From Ailanthus altissimus (taxonomy: Eukaryota; Streptophyta; Magnoliopsida; Sapindales; Simaroubaceae): DNA of 64,000 bases. The notes beneath the pieces were generated by a model that made no database searches, had not been told where the DNA came from, and was given only the letters and a program-made list of their open reading frames with translations. Shown here piece by piece: positions 11,607 to 23,101 of the stretch. The stretch covers positions 14,434,501-14,498,500 of the forward strand of contig OX327710.1 in NCBI GenBank assembly GCA_946807835.1. Direction: 5' to 3'. Made by a program: the position numbers and the translations under genes. Position 1 is the stretch's first letter. Every line of letters begins with the position of its first letter.

Positions 11607-14224
11607 TCTTTCAGCTACATCCCGATTATAAATTTTTCAGCACTTAAAACACATAATTGATAGCACTGGGACTACTAATTATGCCACGAACACTTCAAAT
11701 CTACGCACATACAGCACATAATACAGTATTCTAATACCAATTCTGTTGGTGTTATGTGCGTGTGCACCATACTATGGATGAAGGTGTGCCTATTAAATAA
11801 TTTAATAATTAATATGTCATACATGTAACGCAGGACAATTAAAGCCCATATTATATTATCTCATCGGGAACTCACCATTAAAGTGTGCTTTTGAACAAAT
11901 CTAGTTAGAGACTGGTGGGCTTCCTCAAATTAAGCTAGTAGCCTTCCTTTTCAGAATAATTTAAAGCAACACTTGCTTCTGGTTTATTTCTTTCTCTCGA
12001 ACTGTATGTGTATTACTAATGCTTTTATATGTTTACAGTTAACATTATAAGTTAAAGTAATTACTCACTTTCATCAAATTCTCTCGACCGTTTACTTTTA
12101 TTTATAGGCCACTGTTGCCTCATAATTAGCCAATTAAGAAGAAGCAATTTGACATGTGTACTTTGATGACTTGGCAGCACAAAGGATTAATGGCAACATG
12201 AAAAAGAAATTAGTGCCTATTTCACAAATCGTTGCTAGCACTTGCTTTTTTTGAATTGAAGCAAATTCAATTCAAAATATCTCACATATATTTTCTGCTA
12301 ATAAAAGCTTCATTTATAGCATTTTAGCTCCAAATTAAGCTAATAGAAAAAGACATGATAGCCATATGTAATCTAATAACTGTGCAAAATAAAAAATTAG
12401 TAAGATGCTTGCTTTTATTGGCCAAATGAAGAAGTAATTAATGACACATAACATATTAGGAGTACGCGACCTCTTATTAAAGAGATTGAATAAAATTTAA
12501 TCAATTTCAATAATTGCCTTTTGGCTGATCAATATACAACACATCTCTTTTGCCTTTAGTATCATCCAATGAATATACCATAAATGTAAAAGCATAGTAA
12601 AATGAATCTGATTCAATTATAATAATGAATGTCCAAATGAAATATATTATGAAACAATAATTGTTTAATAACTTTATCCACCAATGCCCAATTTAGTACT
12701 CATATAAATTATTGGTACAATTTGAGACATACACTAGGCAGATAAAAATGTCAAGTCTCTCTTGGCACAATCTTAAGTTTAACACTTAAACCTTATCTAC
12801 TGTCCGAGAAGCCTTGAAATAAATTGATATATTCTGAAAACTTCCCAGATCGTACAATTCGATCCGGTGCATTGTCCATGTTCTCAACGAGTATACTTCA
12901 TATAGTGAAACTCCCTAGATTCACACCCATTTTATCTTACATTATATTTTTATAAGTCCATAACCAATGCCACAGCCCCTCCCGCACACACACACATATA
13001 TTATGGATAATACAAAATGGCGAGTTAAACTATATAAGTTGAGGTTAATCTATATTCGTACAATTTATCCGTCATATATATCTTGAAAGAGTGGAGACAT
13101 AGATCAACACCGTCAAGTACCATATTGCTCAACTATAAACTTATCTCTTTGACTTGTATTTTGATAATTAATATCCACAAACTACTTTGTGATATTATTT
13201 ATATCACGGAAAATTCTTTCCTAGGTTTAATGCTTATGGTCATAAGACTTCCTTGAATACAATCTTAGAGCATCTAGATATTTGAGTCACCTATATGAGT
13301 TGACGAATCTCATTTTTACGCACACCGGACTTCATAAGTATTGGATTATACCCAGCGACACCTAGTGGTCAGACCATGAAAGGTCTCTGACATATGTAGA
13401 ACCTAAGTATGATGGATTACTGACAAGCCCACCGTGGTGCTCAGGTCAAAGGACCATGAATACTACTCAATTGAAGAAGACCCTTAATTGGCGATTTTAT
13501 GGGATACCTATTGAAGGTCTTCATTGAGTCTTATTCAATACCTAGTCCTCACTGAATACTTATATGTCTATACGAGCTTCCACTAAGCTCATGATCTACT
13601 AAGATTAACCATCTAGGCCATCCAGATATAGACGTACACTGATCTATATTAATCGGTTCCACTCGACAGACCCTACGTCGATAAAAATAGATCGGGAACA
13701 TATAATTCGAGAACATACTTGCATAATGATATTTTCTAACAACGCTTGTAACTGTTTGCAACTAAATCATTATTAGTATTTTTTCATGTCTTTGTCCCAT
13801 TTCAGACAAAGTTTTAAACTCTTTAGACCGGATCTGAACTCTTTCAGATCAATACAATGTCTGAAATATTATAAGCATCTTAACTTATAAGAAATCATTA
13901 GCGATTTAATAAAATATTTATTTATTGCATAAGTATGAAAATATAATATTCATACAAAATTAGAATGATACATGAGTAGAAATCGCAACAAATATGGATC
14001 AAGAATTTACTTGAGAGAGTTACATGGTAGCTTGCACCGTTACTTGCTCGATTCGATATTCTTCAATCATCATTGGGATCTTAGATCATTTTGGAGATCA
14101 CTTGGCTTTGGGATCCTAAAAAAACATCATAGGGATCTCAAATCATCTGTTAAGGCTTAGGGGTTGTTGTCTTGACCCATCTTTAGTATCTATCCGAGGC
14201 CTACTTGTGAATTTGGAAGAAAAG
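11607..14224. other. No gene seen; moderately complex noncoding DNA
   Basis: No credible frame. The segment 13,200-13,800 is less AT-rich and more complex than its surroundings, and looks like long-LTR sequence. A candidate primer-site-like string (attctaataccaa, about 11,730) was not matched to a second LTR. The 62-70 codon open frames show no recognisable family. Confidence 0.35.
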
Positions 14225-14445
14225 GTCATATGGTGGCTATGACCTCTACTATTTTAGTTCTTTGATATTCTTCTAAGGCTTGGCTTAAGCACTTGAGTGA
14301 AAGAGTCATATGGTGGTTGTGGCCTCTACTATTTCAGTTCTTTGATACTCTTCAAAGACGTGCCTAGGTATTTGGTTGAAACGGTTATATAGTAGTCATG
14401 GTCCCTACCTCTCAGTTCTTTGATTAAATTTGTTTGCTGAATATT
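14225..14445. repeat. 80-bp minisatellite, about 2.7 copies
   Basis: Units start at 14,225, 14,305 and 14,384 (GTCATATGGTGG..., GTCATATGGTGG..., GTTATATAGTAG...). Each carries TCTACTATTT(T/C)AGTTCTTTGAT or a variant. The first unit starts with an imperfect hairpin, GGTCATA / TATGACC around TGGTGGC. Confidence 0.85.
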
Positions 14446-15826
14446 GATCTATACTCTAAAAAAGAATACTAGTTATCAAATACATTGTGTAAGAAAATTC
14501 AAGCACTTGTATTTTTTTTAAATGACAATAGATGTAGACACGCAAGATTATAAAAAATAAGGAGTTTAGAAGTCTCAGGGTAGTAATTTTTAGAGACTTG
14601 GTATCCTGTGATTTGTTTTTACTATTCGCCTCTGCATACTCGGGCTCATATGTCCACGATCTGACTCTTCCAAGCACATTATAATAGATTTGATTTGGGC
14701 TAAAGATTTTATCAGGCATTTATTGATGTTATCCTCCCTAGTTCTTATTATTCCTTAGTCTTCATGTTTTTATGCACTTAATCATAGACTGCATAAGTCA
14801 CGATTAGATTCTTGGTCAGTCACTAGTTTTGCTTATTATTGCAGGCATTCATAAATTCGATGGTTATCTTTGTCTTCTTTGATTGACAGACTTTCATGGC
14901 ATCTCGTTTGTTTTCATAAATGGTGTCAAACCGTTGACCATGAATTTTGAACTGTCGTAGGCCAACAAGTTGAATTTATTTATTCTTGGAAATAATAAAT
15001 GGGCCTCTCAAAAAGCTAGGGCAAATGACTACTCTTTGATATTTGTCAAGCTTTCATAGCTTTCAAACTCATTAAAATTAATCATAATAAGACAATCATA
15101 AATAGAGACAAAAGTATTGTGATGGTTCGATGTGAACCTATAAATACTTCTCCAATCCTATTTAGCTCACTCAAATGCACTATCGAATAATATTTTTATA
15201 GCTATCTTACTAGAAATCAAAATGATTACATAGATATCCTTTAATAATGGATTCGTATAGGCTTTCATAAAACTATAAAGGTTATAATGGAGCCTTAAAA
15301 GGCTGTAATTAAGCCTTTAGGGATTGTAATGAGCCTTAAAAGGTGGTAATAAAGTCACAAGCCTTTTTTTCTCTCATTTTCTTGATTAGATGGAGATTAG
15401 AATTCCCTTTTTTTCATTATTTAGCTACATTTTATAATATTATGTTGTAGAATTCTTATATAACTGAATTCAAGACATGTGAAGTTCTTTTGAAACGGTG
15501 TCATATAAAGTCTCATTGTTTGATGAGTTCTGTTGGAACTAGAATAACTTTGATTTTGGGGTCCTTAGGAATAAGTATAGTGTGAGCTCTCAGTCGATAG
15601 TAGATAAGTACTTTTTCGTCTGCCTTAAGACCTATTCAACCTTTTGGAGGACTTACATAATTGAGGACTCTCCGATTGAGAACACTCTCTTTGACGATCA
15701 ACATCTCTGGTGCTCATATAATAAGTCTTTTGGTGAGCTGCATTGAGCCAAAATCCTATAAGAGAACAAATTCTGATTCCAAAAATATGATCGGAATGGT
15801 TATTAAAGCAGCTTGCAGCAACTTGT
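14446..15826. other. No gene seen
   Basis: AT-rich noncoding sequence. Short open frames (for example 14,456-14,719) show no family pattern. A small repeated phrase (ggctgtaattaagcc / ggttataatggagcc, about 15,275-15,345) is present. Confidence 0.3.
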
Positions 15827-16030
15827 TTGGTGATACTAAATATTCAGGAGTTGATTTCAGACAAACAAAAGTTTGAAGCTGTGCATATTTCGAGTAGTTG
15901 CAATACCGATGCACACAATCTAGCCAAACTGGCGATTAATTCTCAACATGATGTAATTTGGTTGGAGGACTCTCCAGCACTGTTTGTAATTTGCTTTCTT
16001 GTTAATGCATGCCAAGTGAATTTCCTTTAA
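15827..16030 (+). pseudogene. Plant RNase H-like (RVT_3) fragment
   Basis: A 67-codon open stretch contains IQELISDKQKFEAVHISSS followed by NTDAHNLAKLAI and VIWLEDSP. This matches the C-terminal part of the plant RNase H-like domain found at the ends of L1-type LINEs and in solo RVT_3 proteins (pattern: hydrophobic strand, N-x-x-AH-x-LAK-x-A, W-x-E-x-P). The N-terminal catalytic DG...E residues are not seen in this frame, so it is truncated. No poly-A tail or target duplication was found. Confidence 0.6.
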
Positions 16031-16780
16031 AATAATAATAATAAAAGAAAGTGCTAATTGCAAGGCCTTGTCGAATTTAGTTATTCTTTTCATGATGCTC
16101 GTTTCTGATCCTTCAACAATCTCATGCGATTTACAACACAAGAACTAAGGAGGCAGTAGCGTATTGTTTCGTCGGCTTTTCCAACGATATACATATGATT
16201 CGAAAACATATATCCATACATATGTACTTTAAATCTCAAACAATATCATGTTTGTACCTTAAATCTCTTTGTAACAAGAAGTTAATAGAAATGATCAATT
16301 TTTATTTTACCAAGAAATCAAACACAAAACTCTTTTTGTGTTTTTTCATATAACATCTTTTCTAATACTTTTGCTAATATACTAAGGTGATTTTTTTTAT
16401 AAAAAATAAATCTTGTCACAAACAAAGCTTCAAAAGATCATCACGTGGTAACATATAAATTGTTGGATTTTGGCCATGGTTATAATATCACATCGAGACA
16501 TCCGAAGTGGATTTGGTCTGTTTCTGAATCTGATCACTATAATCATTTGCTAACAGTAGCTCCTCTTTTAGCAGTTTTACCAATAAAAGTTCTCAAATCC
16601 CCTCAGTATCGTTCTACTCTGACTCTGTTCATAGAAGGATTTATCATGCATCTATAGTGAAAATAAAATGATGAATATAAAGTTTAAAAAAAAATGATGA
16701 TTTTTTTTTTTTTAATTTCAGAGAATAACCTCAATCTCCAAACCAACAAGACCAAGTAGAAGAATTTAAAAGAAAAAAAG
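16031..16780. other. No supported gene
   Basis: AT-rich. An open stretch at 16,445-16,657 (70 codons, MVTYKLLDFGHGY...) has normal-looking composition but no recognised family; left as unknown. Confidence 0.25.
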
Positions 16781-16920
16781 GAGGTATTTTAGAATACCTC
16801 AATTAAAGTTGAGTTAACCTCAAGGAAATTTCCAGTAGCTACCAGTCTCTTCGAACCCAAGACCCAGTGAAGTGGTAACATAAGCTACCAAAGCCACCAA
16901 GTCCATCAAGGAGACTGATA
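16781..16920. repeat. Dispersed palindrome-plus-conserved-block, copy 1
   Basis: Begins with the 20-bp hairpin GAGGTATTTTAGAATACCTC (8-bp arms, 4-bp loop). It continues into a moderately GC-richer block containing ACCAGTCTC and AGCCACCAAGTCCATCAAGGA. Related blocks occur at 20,552-20,770, 53,630-53,690 (lacking the hairpin) and 61,654-61,850. The block is more conserved than its flanks and could be an old exon on the minus strand, but no protein family was recognised. Confidence 0.6.
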
Positions 16921-17034
16921 ACCTGCCTACATATCATCTTTATTTGAACTAAAGCTCAAATAACCCAACCCAACACCAAATTAACCTGACCTTATTGTGT
17001 TTATGTATGTACATTAATCCAATTACTTATCCAA

Positions 17035-17310
17035 GAGTTTGAGGGCCAGTAAATATTTTATTGGGCTTATATCTTTTCATTAGACTAATCACATAATTTA
17101 TTAAAATTAAATAGACTTTAAGGATCAATAAATATTTTACTGACTTATATCTTTCTATTAGCATAATCACATAATTTACGATTATTTAAATGGATTCCAT
17201 GTCTCATTTTAAAAAGGTTTTGAGGGCCAATAAATATTTTATTAAATTTATATCTTTCCATTAACCTAACCATATAATTTACCAAAATTAATGACTTTAA
17301 AGACTAATAA
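17035..17310. repeat. 82-98 bp minisatellite, three copies
   Basis: Three units share (A/G)G(G/A)(C/T)CA(G/A)TAAATATTTTA and TTATATCTTT(T/C)(C/T)ATTA, followed by ATAATTTA. Copies begin near 17,037, 17,119 and 17,217. Embedded in AT-rich noncoding sequence. Confidence 0.75.
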
Positions 17311-17425
17311 AATAAAATAAAAATAAAAAATGATAATAAATTAGTTTTGGTTATTGCGTAATAGCCCTTACTTGGTCTCACATACAGCTTTCATATGACC
17401 ATTGTGTAATGGTTTAGTGGAGGCA

Positions 17426-17710
17426 GAAAAGATTAACTTAGGAGAGACTCTAATATCATGTAAAGATTTAGAGAGAAGAAAAAAATATTGCATTGTATTT
17501 TATAGATCAGTGCTTAAGTATATATAGAGTTTATAATAAACAAAAAATAAATAAATTTAAAAGAGAAATAAACCTAATAGAAATAAATTGAAATAGAAAA
17601 AATAATTCTAATAGAAATAAATCAAAATAAGAAAAAAGATAAATCTAATAAGAGAAATAGACCTAATAAGTTAAGAAATCAAAAAGGGTCATTCCTAAAA
17701 TAAATAAATT
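17426..17710 (-). repeat. Possible LTR fragment of a copia element
   Basis: At about 17,445-17,462, ctctaatatcatgtaaag looks like the junction of an initiator-Met primer site (complement of TGGTATCAGAG, degraded) with an LTR starting TGTAAAG. AT-rich LTR-like sequence with AATAGAAATAAAT repeats follows. No second LTR found. Confidence 0.3.
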
Positions 17711-17839
17711 TAAATTAAACTAAATATCTTGATTTTATTTATCGATAATGATGTGCCTTAGGGATGGAGTCAAGAAGCATTTGACAAGCTCTTGTGAAAA
17801 TTGTGGTGATTGATGAGTTGCTTTTAATTTTATGAAGAA

Positions 17840-18165
17840 TGTTGGGTTTCAATACTTTTGCAATGTAGCGGTTCCCAAATTTGACATTCCGTCACGTGGA
17901 ACCATAACTAAGGATTCAATTGAGTTGCTTGCTGTTGAGAAAGCTATATTGAAGAGTTTGGTTAATAGGCAACAAATGAGCTTGACAACCGACATATAAA
18001 CTTTTATTCATAATTAACAACTATATGGTTGTCACGACTCATTTCATAGATGGTGATTGACAGTTATATAGGAGGATTTTAAGTTTTTCTCTTATTTCAA
18101 ACTATAGAGGGAGACTTGTTTGTTGGATTGAGGCATTGAGAAAGTATCCATTAATCTAATTAACT
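17840..18165 (+). pseudogene. hAT-type (RICESLEEPER-like) transposase remnant
   Basis: Broken frames read FCNVAVPKFDIPSRGTITKD, then VEKAILKSLVNRQQMSLTTD, followed by TFIHN and, at 18,112-18,141, ETCLLDWGIEKV with W mutated to a stop. These are the usual landmarks of zf-BED hAT transposases in order (FDIPSR..., SLTTD-W-T, CLLDWGI-x-KV). The BED finger and the C-terminal dimerisation region are absent. The last motif recurs at 59,088-59,120 in a related repeat copy, so the fragment was duplicated with its surroundings. Confidence 0.75.
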
Positions 18166-20905
18166 CAATAAAGTAAGTCCATATAAATTTATTATGAATA
18201 AGAGGTAATAATGTTAAAAAATATGTTGAGGATATAAAAAAGAAGTGTTTGTCAAGGCATGCAAAGTATTGTCTTAAAGATTATTTTTACCCCACAAGAT
18301 TGTAATTTTAATACAAATAACAAAATGAAGTTGCAAGAGTGCACTCTTAGGTGCAACTTTCCTTAGACAACAAGTAATCACTTTTAATTTTAGAATATTT
18401 GAGTATATAGATTTAAATAAAGAATTCGAGATCAAAGAAATTATGTATTTCTATTTGAGGCCATCAATTTGTAGAGAAGAGTTTTGTCTCTAATCAGACA
18501 CAAAACCTCTTTAAAAAGCCACAAATGTTAGAAAGGCATGGTGGCTTTCCTCTAAATGACACAATTTCAACAATCAACGCCGCAATGCCAGAAAATGAAC
18601 ACCGCAACATTAGGCATTTTGTCTCCAGCATTGCAGCACCCAATTTCTAGTGTCACAATCTTGGGCATTCTATTTCTAGCATTACAACATCTTTTTTCTG
18701 GCATCGCGACGCCAAACCCATACTTGCGTCGATTTATTTATTTATTTTCCTTTGATTTGTATTGCACCAAACTCAATTATTCAATTAATCTAATTAACTC
18801 AATAAAAGAAGTCCATACATTTTTTTTAAAAATAAAATTATAATAAATATCTTAACAATTAAATATACTCGAAACACAAAATAAATAAATAAATATGTCA
18901 AGCCCAATTAAAACATACCTCATATAAAAAAATTCAATTAAAACCAAAAGTTTAAAATACAAACATATAAAAAACAATTCAAAAAAAAAACCCACAAAAA
19001 ATCCAGCTCAATTTTCAAACATGAGAGAGAGAGAGAGAGAGATCAAGCATAACCCAATTTTTAATATCCCAAATTGGGGTTCCATCTCGACCCAAATTTG
19101 GGTTGGGTCGGATCGAGACAAGACTCCTAATCTATCTCGATCAAAAATGTTGTTTGGTCAAGTTGACTCGAACTGAACCCAAGAATGCCTAGACCTATTT
19201 AAAATTTATTAATTTATGACAATGATTAAAATAATAAAAAAATAAAATTTCAAACATGTTACAACTTTATTTTTATTTTATTACATTATCTTATATAATA
19301 TTCTTGTATATATGTGACAACTTTATTTTTGTTATTTTTTCTTTTCTTTTTGTTTTTTCTCCCAATCTTAAATAATTAATGTTATTAAATTACTTTATTT
19401 TAAAAATCATTTCTATGATAATGTTAATCATTTATGATTATTTGTTTTATTTCCCTCTAGTTGAATATGTATATGGATTTTAGATTTCAAATGTTTTGAC
19501 AATATTTAAGATTAATATTTAGGTATCAGCAGTTTGTGTCAATTTGTTGATAAAGAAATGAATTGGAAACTTATTTCAGCCATATGATTAACCACTATAT
19601 TTGACATAAAAATATTAAAAGTGGAAATATCTTTTTAAATTTAAAATAGTTTGAATTTTTAACAATTGATTGATGTATTTTAAAAATATCTGATCACCCA
19701 AGAATATCACATTGACTTATTAACAGTAAGGTTGACTAAGTGAACGTTATTATGTGAATATTTTGATACAATTATTCATATTTGTTATACCTGTAGCTAT
19801 CCCTCAACGAAAGTGCCACTTTTCCCTAATGAAGCCCACAAAAGATACATTGTAAATTGCTCCAACATGGAGACTTTTTGGTCCATTTCTCCTCTCCTTG
19901 AATAGTTGCATGCTTCCCCTTTTCTTCTTTCCCCAGCAACATTTATCTGTTAACTTTCTCTTATGAAGTCTCCATTTTCTTTAATAAAATTTTGGAAATA
20001 ACCTAAGCTAATGGGTGCTAACTCTAATTTCACAACTTTTATACTTGACCAAGAAAAAAGAAAAAAATATAGATTAAACTTCTAAAATAGTTAATCTGAC
20101 CCAACATCCGACAGATTCGGAAAATTAACAAAGATAGCTAATTATGATTAAGTAAAAATAATGATATAATTATTTATGTTAATTTTGCTACTACTATCCA
20201 TCAACTAATCTACCATTTTTTTTTTTTACTAATTTCATAAAGCAATTAAACCCAGAAAAAATATGTTGTAAATTGCTCTAAAATATAGAATGCTTCTAAT
20301 CTATTTCGCTCTCCATGTTTCCTCCATTTTCCCGGCTATCTATTAATATCTCTTTATAATGTCATTTAAAAAAAACTATTATTTCTTCTTAATGTTTTAA
20401 GACAACTATAAAGTCATGCTAATCTCTATTCTCTCAAATTTCTTTAATATATTAATGGAAATAAGTTATGCTAGTGAGAGTGATTTTGCCATTTTGATAT
20501 AATATTTATATTGAAAAAAAAAAAGGAAAATAAGCATTCTGTAGCAAAAGAGAGGTATTTTAAAATACCTCATTTAGGATGACAGTGTAATTAAACTAAA
20601 GTTGCCATAAAAGTGTAATTTATGCAAACCTCAAGGTGACAGTGTCAAATACCACACCTGGACACCAGTTTCCTCGATTCCATGAAGAAGTGGAGTGACA
20701 CCACAGGAACCGTCCCACCAAGCCCATGAAGAAGACCGATAACGGAAATCCAACTGAAAATATAATATCACCTTAACGCACACCCAATTTTTTCAGGGAC
20801 TCCAAATATGTCTATGGCAAAATATCTTTAGTATTCTCGCCTATTCTTATTTAGCATGTCAAAAATTCGTGTTAATGTAATTTTTTTTCCTCCACCAATT
20901 GAACT
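18166..20905. repeat. AT-rich dispersed repeat, copy X
   Basis: Shares long collinear stretches with 59,126-62,100. Examples are the CTCAATAAAG(T/C)AAGT start, a block with ATAAATAAATAAATATGTCAAG, the GATTATTTGTTTTATTTCCC block near 19,435, and the ACTCCAAATATGTCTATGGC block near 20,800. Its right part also matches 53,290-53,930. A (GA)n run lies at 19,022-19,041. The open frame 18,556-18,843 is low-complexity. Copy X is cut at about 20,905, where the copia element begins; the uninterrupted copies continue past this point. Confidence 0.75.
20552..20770. repeat. Palindrome-plus-conserved-block, copy 2
   Basis: Starts with the perfect 20-bp palindrome GAGGTATTTTAAAATACCTC (20,552-20,571). It is followed by the block with GGTGACAGTGTCAA, CACCAGTTTCCTCGA and CCACCAAGCCCATGAAGAAG. 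Collinear with 61,654-61,850. Confidence 0.7.
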
Positions 20906-22030
20906 TGTATTGCGAAAGGCGGTGAGAGTAAAATAGTAAATTTTATCCCTTTTTTTTCTATAAATATATATAGCCCATTTTATAATTTATTTATTTTTAA
21001 TATTTTCATAATTTTTATAATATTTTTTAGAATTTTTTTAAGATTTAAAATATTCTTAGTTTTTAATTTTATTATTAATTTATAATAGATTATCAGCACA
21101 ATTTATAGATAAATTTAAGTTCTTAACTATCATATTAAATTATTCACTTACTTTATTTACATTCAACTATTATTTGTATTATATTTATATTATTATATAA
21201 TATAATCTTTATGAGTATGCACTATGATTTCTATTTATTTGAATCTTTTATATTAAAAAATAAGAGTAATATTTTGCTTAAATTATCTCATATTTATATT
21301 TATAATATTTAATATTATGTCCATTTTTAAATTTAAATATTCTATCTGTAACTTGAAGCTTGAATAACAAATCAATAAAGTCAAAATCTGAAGTTTTAAT
21401 AATTAATCTCATTAATTTCGAATTTGAAGTTCGATATTAGAACCTGAAGTTCTGTACCATAATTTTTAAATTTGTTTCTTTTAATTACTTATTCATATAG
21501 AAGGCTATGCCTTCTCATTATTATCAATATATAAAAGGTTGTATCTTCTCATTATTATCATTTTATGAGAGGTCATGTCTTCTCATTATTATTAATTTAT
21601 GAAAGGTTATGTCTCCTATTATTATTAATTTATAGAAGGCCATGCCTCCTCATTGTTATCGATATACGAAAGGTTATGGCTCCTAATTGTTATCAACATA
21701 TGGAAGGTCATGCATTCTCATTGTTATCAATCTATGGAAGGTCATGCCTTTTCATTGTTATCAATATATGGAAGGTTATATTTCCTAATTGTTATCAATA
21801 TATGAAAAATTATACCTCCTTATTAATACTGATACATAAAATGCTATGCCTTATCATTACTATTGATACACGGAAGGCTCTGCCTCCAAATAATGATTAT
21901 TTTATGTATACGAAAGGCCATACCTCCTAAAATTACTTTTGATATTTATGTTTTTACATTATATATTTGTTGAATGATATTTATATTTCATCACACTAAT
22001 TTTAATTTCTTTCTTTATATTCAAAGCCTC
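20906..22030 (+). repeat. Copia 5' LTR and leader region
   Basis: TATA-like TATAAATATATATA near 20,961-20,974 after a T-run, then extremely AT-rich sequence, repeated TTGAAG(C/T)T(T/C)GA phrases at 21,350-21,470 and the hairpin minisatellite. The LTR-leader boundary could not be fixed because no second LTR is present and no clear primer site was seen. Confidence 0.45.
21497..21930. repeat. 34-bp minisatellite of small hairpins, about 13 copies
   Basis: Units of about 34 bp, for example atagaaggctatgccttc followed by TCATTATTATCAATAT, repeated head to tail from 21,497. Most units carry an inverted repeat such as GAAGGC-tat-GCCTTC, with variants GAAGGC-cat-GCCT and GAAGGC-tct-GCCT. The 121-codon open frame across it is a by-product of the array. 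Confidence 0.9.
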
Positions 22031-22186
22031 AAAAAATATCTCTTACAATTTTACAAATTCATGCACTTGATATCTCTGAAAAAATTATTTATTGTGGGTA
22101 CTAGATACCAAAATGCACCTCCAAGCCAATGGTTTGGAAAAGACGATCGAAAGAGAAAATAATATGTCCTCACAAGATAAGTCGAG
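22031..22186 (+). pseudogene. Copia gag, N-terminal piece
   Basis: Decayed frame with LLWVLDTKMHLQANGLEKTI, matching the N-terminal region of UBN2-type copia gag (W-x-x-D-x-x-MHL-x-A-x-GL). It runs into the solo LTR at 22,187 through SSQDK. The same frame continues at 34,141 with RAVIFLHHHLYESLK, which is exactly the expected next part of the family. Confidence 0.8.
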
Positions 22187-23101
22187 TGACAGGACCCAAT
22201 CCAAGACCCTCTATTGTAGGTCTCAGCAGCCCTGCCGAGTAACTCGACGAAAATTCCTCAGAATTTAATTGGGTGAGTTGAGAAATTTCGAGAGGCGAAC
22301 CCTTTTTTAGTTCTTACTATTACTGAGAGAATCTGGTAATACACATGAAAATGACATCTAAATTTTTTTAAAAAACGAGTAGAGTTTCCCCTATTTTTCT
22401 TAAAATCCAAATAAAACTTGTAAGGAAATTTCACTTCTATTTCAAATACTTTTCAATACTACCAATTCGGACCCCCGGTCCTTTCCAACCCAAATCCAGC
22501 ACAACTTAATAGTTTCATTTAAATCACAAAATGAACATACTTATAAAAAGTAAAAACGATAATCGTAATATCGAAATCTCTTCTTATTGGTTCAAAACAT
22601 ACATACAAATATACATGCCAACAACTACTATACAGAAAATAAAGAGTGCTATTTAACACATCTAAATATACAAAATGATCTTCAGATTTGGCCCACTACT
22701 CAGCAATAGGAGAATCAACAGCTTGCGCACTGAGACCTGCACTTGAGAAGGGGGTTTAGAAAACATGAAATACAAAACAAGTGAGCTAAAGGAGCTCAGT
22801 GAGTGTAATTAAGATTTCAAATAAAATAACATTATGCATAGATAATAAATTTTAAGTACATGCATAAATCATACTTCTAAAACTGATGTAAAGCTGTAAA
22901 ACGGTTTCTAATATCATATGCTGATGAAATTTTGCCGAGCGGATTTTATCTACATTTTTGGAGAACAATATCCAAAATCTATACAACAACTGCCATGAGC
23001 ATATAAATGCATAAAATGCTATTGGTAAATCGAAAACTAGTAAAGTTCTCGCTCGGCCATTTTCTTTTCAAATCATACCAATGGTAACTCTAAAGCTTTA
23101 T

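Noticed and set aside
16445..16657. 70-codon frame as a small gene
   Set aside because: No family recognised, no promoter or splice context; kept only as a note.
18556..18843. 95-codon frame with repeated GCATTGCAGCACC-like words
   Set aside because: Degenerate internal repeat of noncoding sequence, amino acid pattern repetitive without a family.
21565..21930. 121-codon open frame
   Set aside because: It is produced by the 34-bp hairpin minisatellite; repeats read through without stops. No protein features.
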